Assembly (NCBI GenBank): GCA_030538415.1
Contig: JAUNTY010000026.1
Location: 1 to 39,530, forward strand
Length of the DNA: 39,530 nt
From: Neisseria sp.
Lineage (GTDB): Bacteria > Pseudomonadota > Gammaproteobacteria > Burkholderiales > Neisseriaceae
Direction of reading: 5' to 3'
Below the pieces are notes generated by a model. The model was given only the letters and a program-made list of their open reading frames with translations, was not told the DNA's origin and did not search any database. Below are positions 34,549 through 39,530 of this stretch, piece after piece; the first letter of the stretch is position 1, and every line of letters begins with the position of its first letter. The translations under genes were made by a program, and so were the position numbers.

Positions 34549-35811
34549 TTATTGAGCGGCGGATGCGGCCGAAGTTTCAGAAGCGGCGGCGGCCGGAGCG
34601 GAAGCGCTGTCTTGTGCAGGCGCTGAGGCGGCTTGCGCGGCAGCTGCTTCACCGGCGGGCTGCCACTCTTTCGGCTGCACTTTCTGCGCACCGGTCAGCC
34701 CCACAATCATGGTGCCGTCCACCACCACCTTGTCGCCCGGATTCAGGCCGGCGGTGACAATCCAGTTGCTGCCCTGCTGGCTCTCTACCGTCACTTCTTT
34801 TTGCTGCAGGCTGCCGTCGGCAGTAACCACGGTCACGGTATTTTTTTCACCGCGGGTAACGGCCTGCTGCGGAATCACGAAGGCATTGTTGACGGTTGCG
34901 GCAGGCAGGCTCACGCGCACATACAGACCCGGCAGCAATACATTATCGGGATTGGGCACTTCGGCGCGCAAGGTGATTTGGCCGGTCGATTCGTCTACGG
35001 TCGGATCGGCAAACAGCAGGCGGCCTTTATGCGCATACTCGCTACCGTCGTCGAGCAGAATCGACACCTCTATCGCTCCATTGACGGCGGAAAGCGTGCC
35101 GTTGGCAATCTGCTGGCGCAGTTTCATCACATTGGTGGCCGACTCGCTGACATTGACATACATCGGATTGGTTTGCTGGATATTGGCCAACACGGTGGCA
35201 TCGCTGGCAGACACCAGCGTGCCCTCAGACACGCGCGACTGGCCGATAAAGCCGGAAATCGGCGCGGTGATGCGCGAGCGGTTGACGTTGATTTGAGCCG
35301 AGCGGATGGCGGCCTGTGCGGCTTTCACCGAAGCCTCACCGGCACGCTGCGCCTGAACGGCGGCATCGTATTCCTGCTTGCTGATGGCATCGGCCTCAAC
35401 CAGCGGGCGGTAGCGCGAAAGATCGGCATTGGCTTTTGCCAGCGTGGCCTGCGCGGAAGCCAAATCGGCGCGCGCGCTTTCAAGCGAGGCTGCATAAGTG
35501 GCGTCATCCAGCTGATACAGCGGCTGACCCGCACGCACATAGCTACCCTCCTGGAACAAGCGCTTGGTGATGATGCCGCCCACCTGGGCGCGTACATCAG
35601 CAGAACGGCGCGACTCCAAACGACCCGACAACTCGGTGCTCAAGGTCACGGAAGTCGGCTGCACCGTCACCACGCCCACCACAGGCGCCTGCTGCTGGGC
35701 GGCAGCTTGCTGTTGGGCGGCGCCATCCTGGCTGCCGCAGGCGCTCAGAGCGAGTGCGGCCGCTACGGCCAGCGTGGCAAAACGCAGAGTCTTGGGGGGA
35801 TTCAACGTCAT
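34549..35811 (-). CDS. mtrC: MtrC-type periplasmic adaptor (membrane fusion) lipoprotein
   Basis: A 420-residue membrane fusion protein with lipobox LSAC (Cys25). Order of parts: beta-barrel and lipoyl segments (LSGRLESRRSADVRAQVGG, IITKRLFQEGSYVRAGQPLY), a helical hairpin (about 105-175, LAKANADLSRYRPLVEADAI), a second lipoyl half (RITAPISGFIGQSRVSEGTL), then the membrane-proximal domain (VDGTMIVGLTGAQKVQP). The last 40 residues are Ala/Ser/Gln-rich, low complexity. It links MtrD to MtrE. First gene of mtrCDE; AGGAAAAATA precedes the ATG. Divergent from mtrR across 237 bp. Confidence 0.96.
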   Translation of the reverse strand: MTLNPPKTLRFATLAVAAALALSACGSQDGAAQQQAAAQQQAPVVGVVTVQPTSVTLSTELSGRLESRRSADVRAQVGGIITKRLFQEGSYVRAGQPLYQLDDATYAASLESARADLASAQATLAKANADLSRYRPLVEADAISKQEYDAAVQAQRAGEASVKAAQAAIRSAQINVNRSRITAPISGFIGQSRVSEGTLVSASDATVLANIQQTNPMYVNVSESATNVMKLRQQIANGTLSAVNGAIEVSILLDDGSEYAHKGRLLFADPTVDESTGQITLRAEVPNPDNVLLPGLYVRVSLPAATVNNAFVIPQQAVTRGEKNTVTVVTADGSLQQKEVTVESQQGSNWIVTAGLNPGDKVVVDGTMIVGLTGAQKVQPKEWQPAGEAAAAQAASAPAQDSASAPAAAASETSAASAAQ

Positions 35812-35961
35812 TATTTTTCCTATCTATCGGTGATTACATATGTGTTATTAAGAGATACAAACCCAATCGGGCTGCACAAGCATTCACAAACCGTGAATAC
35901 CTGCGCAGCCGCCTTGTTGCTTTACTTCAGAGCACACAATTGCCGTCTGAATATTGTAGCT

Positions 35962-35990
35962 ATTATACATACATGGTTGCACGTATTAAA
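35962..35990 (-). promoter_or_regulatory. Probable mtrCDE promoter
   Basis: On the minus strand a consensus -10 TATAAT is at 35962-35967, with a weak -35 (TTTAAT, 35985-35990) 17 bp upstream. It overlaps the mtrR promoter region, the arrangement known from the gonococcus. Confidence 0.55.
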
Positions 35991-36005
35991 GTTTTTTCTT
36001 ATAAT
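35977..36005 (+). promoter_or_regulatory. mtrR promoter and likely MtrR operator
   Basis: TTGCAC (35977-35982), a 17-bp spacer, and TATAAT (36000-36005). The run TTGCACGTATTAAAGTTTTT is strikingly like the gonococcal region TTGCACGGATAAAAAGTCTT that I recall as the MtrR-binding and promoter segment. The gonococcal 13-bp inverted repeat sits in the same spacer, where here a weaker AAAG...CTT run remains. Confidence 0.75.
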
Positions 36006-36048
36006 AACCAAATATTTTTACAAACAATAACTTTACGTCAAATCCACC

Positions 36049-36687
36049 ATGAGAAAAACCAAAGCCGAAGCCATGAAAACCCGCGAATACCTGATGCTCG
36101 CGGCGCTCGATACGTTCTACCGACGCGGCGTGGCGCGCGCCTCGCTGCACGAAATCGCCCAAACCGCCGGCGTGACCCGCGGTGCTTTATACTGGCACTT
36201 CAAAAACAAGGAAGACCTGTTTGACGCCCTCTTCCAATATATTTTCAATGATTACAGCCAAAGCATAGCCGAAGACATCGAAAATGCCTCGCCCGACACC
36301 TGGGAAAACCTGCGCCTTGCGCTCCTGAATATGTTCGAACGCATGCAGCACAATGAAATCCACCGCAAATTCATAAGCATCCTGCACCTGAAATGCGAGC
36401 ATACCGAGCAAAACGAAGCCATCGTCAAGCTGATGACGCAATACAACCGCATGTGGCACGACCAGCTCACCGCAGCCATGGAATTATGCGTGCGCCAACA
36501 AAAACTGCCGGCTGATCTGAATATCGACATGGCCTCAGTATATCTGAAATCGATATGCACCGGTCTGGCGCAAATCTGGCTGATTAATCCGGATCGCTTC
36601 GACCTGGAAACCACCGCCCCGCTGATGGTCAATACCGCCATGGACGCCCTGCAGCACTGCCCTGCCCTAAAAATGCCGAAATCATAA
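36049..36687 (+). CDS. mtrR: TetR-family repressor MtrR
   Basis: A 212-residue TetR-family repressor. The DNA-binding domain (about 10-55) carries REYLMLAALDTFYRRGVARA, SLHEIAQTAGVTRGALYWHF and KNKEDLFDALF, very close to gonococcal MtrR. The C-terminal ligand domain is more diverged (KCEHTEQNEAIVKL is retained). It represses mtrCDE by binding the shared promoter region and is relieved by hydrophobic agents in the gonococcus. It is divergent from mtrC. Both start (MRKTKAEAMKTREY) and length agree with the family. Confidence 0.95.
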   Translation: MRKTKAEAMKTREYLMLAALDTFYRRGVARASLHEIAQTAGVTRGALYWHFKNKEDLFDALFQYIFNDYSQSIAEDIENASPDTWENLRLALLNMFERMQHNEIHRKFISILHLKCEHTEQNEAIVKLMTQYNRMWHDQLTAAMELCVRQQKLPADLNIDMASVYLKSICTGLAQIWLINPDRFDLETTAPLMVNTAMDALQHCPALKMPKS

Positions 36688-36715
36688 ACCGCCCGCCCCT
36701 GCGCCGCAAACAAAA

Positions 36716-36752
36716 TAAGGCCGTCTGAAACAGATTGTTTCAGACGGCCTTA
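36716..36752. terminator. Long-stem uptake-sequence terminator (bidirectional)
   Basis: A 17-bp stem TAAGGCCGTCTGAAACA with its complement and a 3-base loop, between the convergent mtrR and universal stress protein genes. Confidence 0.75.
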
Positions 36753-36851
36753 TTTATCCGGCAAGGCGCTTTAGTCGGAAAACGTCGGAATATTGCCGAC
36801 ACCGCAGCAGTGCAGAATAACCGGACAAACCCTCAGCCACACAAAGCGGCT

Positions 36852-37304
36852 TTAATCATCCTGATTGCGAATCAGCAACACAGGCACTTTCGAGCGGCGC
36901 AACACACCTTCGGCCACCGAGCCCAGCAGCAAATGCATCAGGCCGCTGAAGCCGTGGGTGCCCATGACAATCAAATCGCAATGCGACTCAGCCACTTCAT
37001 CCAGCAGCACGTCTGCGATTTTGTCGCCGCCGCTTTCCAGAATTTTGGTTTCATGGTGTACGCCCGAATCATGCAGCTTCTCCGAAGCATGCTGCAATAC
37101 GCGCGCACCCGTTTCCTGAACCGCATCGCGCAAAGCAGCATGGTTGGCAAATTCGGCGGCGCCCCAGTTAAATTGGGTCACGTCCACCACATGCACCGCC
37201 AACACTTCGGCATCAGACGCTGCCGCCAGCTCGCACGCCTCATCCAAGGCGCGCAAAGACGCTTTGCTGTCATCCACAGGAACCATTATTTTTCGATACA
37301 TCAT
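36852..37304 (-). CDS. Universal stress protein (UspA family)
   Basis: A 150-residue protein of the UspA fold with the ATP-binding motif G-x2-G-x9-G-S (GTHGFSGLMHLLLGSVAEGV near residues 116-135), the start YRKIMVPVDDSKASLRALD and LAVHVVDV. ATP-binding type rather than the nucleotide-free UspA type. AGGAGATGCGCC precedes the ATG. It is a single-gene unit; the stress that induces it cannot be told from sequence. Confidence 0.92.
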   Translation of the reverse strand: MMYRKIMVPVDDSKASLRALDEACELAAASDAEVLAVHVVDVTQFNWGAAEFANHAALRDAVQETGARVLQHASEKLHDSGVHHETKILESGGDKIADVLLDEVAESHCDLIVMGTHGFSGLMHLLLGSVAEGVLRRSKVPVLLIRNQDD

Positions 37305-37445
37305 GGCGCATCTCCTCTCTTCGTCAACACAATAAACTTTGCAAACCTGCTTTTCTGATTAAAGCTTAACACAAAACAACACTTGTGCCACTTTGCCTAT
37401 ATCAAATAAATGTTACTATCAACCGACCCCACACAGGAAAACACC

Positions 37446-37874
37446 ATGGCGCGCATCACCGTATCCCTGCCCGAAAAAATCCTCTTCCGCACCCGCATCC
37501 CCGTGCAAATCGGCGACATCAACTACGGCAACCATCTGGCCAACGACGCCGTATTGCGCCTCTGCCACGAAGCCCGCCTGCGCTGGCTGGCCACCCACGG
37601 TTTCAGCGAGCTCGATGCCGGCGGCAGCGGCCTGATTATGGCCGACACCGCCATCCAATATACCGCCCAGAGCCGCCACGGCGACGAATTGGAAATCGAA
37701 TTGGGCACAGCAGACATCGGCCGCAGCGGCTTTACCCTGCTTTACCACCTGCGCCGCCCCGGCGACGGCCAAACCATCGCCAAAGTACAAACCGGCATGG
37801 TATGCTTTGATTATCACCGACAAAAAGTCAGCCAAATACCGGCCGCCCTGCAGCAGGTTCTCGAGGCCGTCTGA
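37446..37874 (+). CDS. Hotdog-fold acyl-CoA thioesterase family protein
   Basis: A 142-residue protein of the 4HBT (YbgC/FcbC-like) hotdog family. Seen are RTRIPVQIGDINYGNHLAND (the region of the catalytic Asp and the HL motif) and a following long helix AVLRLCHEARLRWLATHG. It probably hydrolyses an acyl-thioester; substrate unknown. The start at 37446 has AGGAAAACACC before it. The last codons and stop (Ala-Val-stop) are provided by an AG-dialect uptake sequence at 37865-37876. It is 21 bp upstream of the TerB-like gene, probably one operon. Confidence 0.82.
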   Translation: MARITVSLPEKILFRTRIPVQIGDINYGNHLANDAVLRLCHEARLRWLATHGFSELDAGGSGLIMADTAIQYTAQSRHGDELEIELGTADIGRSGFTLLYHLRRPGDGQTIAKVQTGMVCFDYHRQKVSQIPAALQQVLEAV

Positions 37875-37895
37875 ACCCTTACAAGGAACATCCAA

Positions 37896-38312
37896 ATGAT
37901 GAGAAGCTATAGCCCCAACAGCCCCGAAGCCATGGCACGCATCGTGTGCATGTGCATCATGGCCGACAGCGACATCGACGCCAGCGAATTCGCCGAGCTG
38001 CAACCCACGCTCTATGCCGCCGTCGGCCTGACCCAGCAGGAATTTATGCGCGTGCTCGCCCATTATCTTGAAGACGTGGTGGCCGACGCCGGAGAAGAGC
38101 GCATCAACATGCTGCAACCCGAGCGCGTCGACCGCCTGCTCGCCGAAGTCACTGACCATACCGCCCGCATCAACACTCTTGCCACCGCCCTGCGCATCTG
38201 CAAAAGCGACAACGCCCTCAACAACGCCGAACTGGCGCTGTTTCAGCACATCATGCAGCAATGGCAACTCGACCTGACCGACCTCGAAATCGAAGTCAGC
38301 CTCACCAAATAA
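37896..38312 (+). CDS. TerB-like protein
   Basis: A 138-residue acidic, mostly helical protein. The pattern VCMCIMADSDIDASEFAELQ and later CKSDNALNNAELALFQHIM resembles the TerB (tellurite resistance B) fold, with its paired acidic segments. No other ter genes are adjacent, so a tellurite role should not be assumed. AAGGAACATCC precedes the ATG. Likely co-transcribed with the thioesterase. The assignment is by pattern only. Confidence 0.65.
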   Translation: MMRSYSPNSPEAMARIVCMCIMADSDIDASEFAELQPTLYAAVGLTQQEFMRVLAHYLEDVVADAGEERINMLQPERVDRLLAEVTDHTARINTLATALRICKSDNALNNAELALFQHIMQQWQLDLTDLEIEVSLTK

Positions 38313-38344
38313 TTTCAGACGGCCTTATCGCCGCGCAAACAAAA

Positions 38345-38448
38345 TATAGTCGTTTCAATTTAGATTGAGACAAGGCAGTAAGCCGCAGACAGTACAGATA
38401 GTACGGCAAGGCGCAGCAACGCTGTATCAATCTAACGGAACGACTATA
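38345..38448. repeat. Correia-like element, TIR family B
   Basis: A 104-bp element, TATAGTCGTTTCAATTTAG to the complement-type end TCTAACGGAACGACTATA, with a full core (CCGCAGACAGTACAGATAG, then TACGGCAAGGCGCAGCAACG). The right end has two mismatches to the left. It lies between the TerB-like gene and its terminator. Confidence 0.85.
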
Positions 38449-38449
38449 C

Positions 38450-38492
38450 AAGGCCGTCTGAAAACAATATGCAGTTTCAGACGGCCTTTTTA
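38450..38492 (+). terminator. Inverted uptake-sequence terminator
   Basis: A 14-bp stem AAGGCCGTCTGAAA with its complement and an 11-base loop, followed by TTTTTAAAAA, upstream of xerC. It probably ends the thioesterase-TerB transcript, after the Correia element. Confidence 0.72.
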
Positions 38493-38571
38493 AAAACACT
38501 TCATTTACATAAATCATATAAGCCTTTGCTTTCATAATTTTTACCGACCATCCATCCGGCATTCCGACACC

Positions 38572-39471
38572 ATGCGACTGCAACAGCTTTCCACACATCA
38601 CACCGATTACCTGCAAACCCTGCAACAGCAAGGCAAGTCGCCGCACACGCTTGCCGCCTACCGCCGCGACCTCGAGCAACTCAGCCAATTCCTGCCCGAA
38701 AGCGCCGCCGCCGAAACCCCGCATCGCCGCCACTTCACCGCCGCCCTCAAAAAACTTTCCCAACAAGAACAACACCCCCGCAGCATGGCGCGCAAACTCT
38801 CCGTCTGGCGGCAATACTGCGGCTGGCTGGTGCAACAAGGTCTTCTCGAACACGACCCCACCGAAAGCCTCAAAGCCCCCAAAGCCCCCGGCCGCCTGCC
38901 CAAAGCCATAGAGCAGGAAACCCTCAACCACCTGCTCGACAACGATATCGACGACAACACCCTAGCCCTGCGCGACCACGCCATCTTCGAGCTGATGTAC
39001 GGCTCCGGCCTGCGCCTCTCCGAAGTGCACGCCCTCAACCTCGGCGACATTCTGCTCAACGAAGGCTGGGTCAGCGTGACCGGCAAAGGCAACAAACAAC
39101 GCCAAGTGCCGCTGGTGCAGCAAAGCATCGCCGCCCTCCGCGCCTGGCTACCGCAACGCCACGCAAACTCAAGCGAAACCGCCCTCTTCACCAACCGGCA
39201 CGGCAAGCGCCTCAGCCAGCGCCAAATCCAAAACCGCCTGCGCCAATGGGCGCTCAAACAAGGCAGCCCGCAACACCTCTCGCCGCACATGTTGCGCCAC
39301 AGCTACGCCAGCCACCTCCTGCAATCCGCCCGCGACATCCGCGCCGTGCAGGAATTGCTCGGCCACGGCAACCTCTCCACCACCCAAATCTACACCAAAC
39401 TCGACTTCGACCATTTGGCCGAAGTTTACGACGAAGCCCATCCAAGGGCGAAGCGGCAAACCGGGAAATAA
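38572..39471 (+). CDS. xerC: Tyrosine recombinase XerC
   Basis: A 299-residue tyrosine recombinase. With XerD it resolves chromosome dimers at dif. The N-terminal SAM-like core-binding domain is at about 1-90 ([20 protein letters not shown]). The catalytic domain shows [18 protein letters not shown] (first Arg), [15 protein letters not shown] (Lys), [16 protein letters not shown] (HxxR), [18 protein letters not shown] (His and nucleophile Tyr). XerC is preferred to XerD because of the N-terminus and the [18 protein letters not shown] segment. The start at 38572 is from homology. No dif site was seen in the window. Confidence 0.93.
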   Translation: MRLQQLSTHHTDYLQTLQQQGKSPHTLAAYRRDLEQLSQFLPESAAAETPHRRHFTAALKKLSQQEQHPRSMARKLSVWRQYCGWLVQQGLLEHDPTESLKAPKAPGRLPKAIEQETLNHLLDNDIDDNTLALRDHAIFELMYGSGLRLSEVHALNLGDILLNEGWVSVTGKGNKQRQVPLVQQSIAALRAWLPQRHANSSETALFTNRHGKRLSQRQIQNRLRQWALKQGSPQHLSPHMLRHSYASHLLQSARDIRAVQELLGHGNLSTTQIYTKLDFDHLAEVYDEAHPRAKRQTGK

Positions 39472-39476
39472 TCAAA

Positions 39477-39530
39477 GGCCGAGACCTTTGCAAAATACTT
39501 TTTTCTTGGAAATATCCATTCCATCCGTCA
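39477..39530. repeat. Neisserial intergenic mosaic repeat, left flank
   Basis: 54 bp that are the reverse complement of 47-100 with three differences. The following 20-bp palindromic unit would lie beyond the window. It begins 5 bp after the xerC stop codon. Confidence 0.75.

Noticed and set aside
37896-38312. Tellurite resistance operon
   Set aside because: Only one TerB-like gene is present and no terA, terC, terD or terZ genes are adjacent, so a tellurite role is not supported.

Overview
This window is a piece of a Neisseria chromosome. The 10-12 base DNA uptake sequence GCCGTCTGAA occurs dozens of times, mostly in the AGGCCGTCTGAA (AG-DUS) dialect and often as inverted pairs acting as terminators. 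Correia-type repeats (TATAGT...ACTATA) and dRS3-type mosaic repeats fill the intergenic gaps, and the gene orders rsmI/yraN/gmhA/BON-lipoprotein, dapB/bamE/fur/aat and mtrR/mtrCDE are typical of the genus. The AG dialect and a galactarate dehydratase gene suggest a commensal or animal species rather than a gonococcus or meningococcus. That species inference is mine and was not checked by any search.

Layout. 1-4.3 kb: MFS efflux transporter; a doxX-nitroreductase pair divergent from a LysR regulator; a DUF488 protein. 4.4-7.8 kb: rsmI, divergent from yraN-gmhA and then a BON-domain lipoprotein (GNA2091/YraP type) and a Pro/Ala-rich membrane-anchored protein. 7.8-8.5 kb: a repeat island with a 77-bp-arm palindrome. 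8.5-10.9 kb: lrgA-lrgB and an NlpC/P60 hydrolase with a 71-residue partner. 11-15 kb: ubiB-type kinase and polyphosphate kinase. 15-16.3 kb: dapD plus a duplicated dapD tail. 16.3-18.2 kb: a LysE-like remnant and garD. 18.6-21.3 kb: META-domain lipoprotein, rnfB-like ferredoxin and an LprI-domain lipoprotein. 21.3-24.6 kb: gltS and glnA. 25-29.3 kb: aroE-mtgA, bamE-dapB, fur, aat. 29.8-36.7 kb: the complete mtrCDE efflux operon with divergent mtrR. 36.8-39.5 kb: a universal stress protein, a thioesterase, a TerB-like protein and xerC.

Functional themes are cell-envelope maintenance (bamE, mtgA, NlpC, lrgAB, LprI-like and BON lipoproteins), drug efflux (mtr), nitrogen and amino-acid metabolism (glnA, gltS, dapB, dapD, aroE) and iron control (fur).

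The least ordinary material is the repeat fraction: a family of miniature elements with the 18-bp ends ACGTGAGTTCGGGATAAG carrying two unrelated interiors; Correia-like elements whose terminal repeats fall into several families that co-vary within each element, with hybrids between families; a tandem duplication of the dapD tail; and uptake sequences that appear to double as ribosome-binding sites and stop codons. I saw no transposase, phage, CRISPR array, tRNA or rRNA gene.
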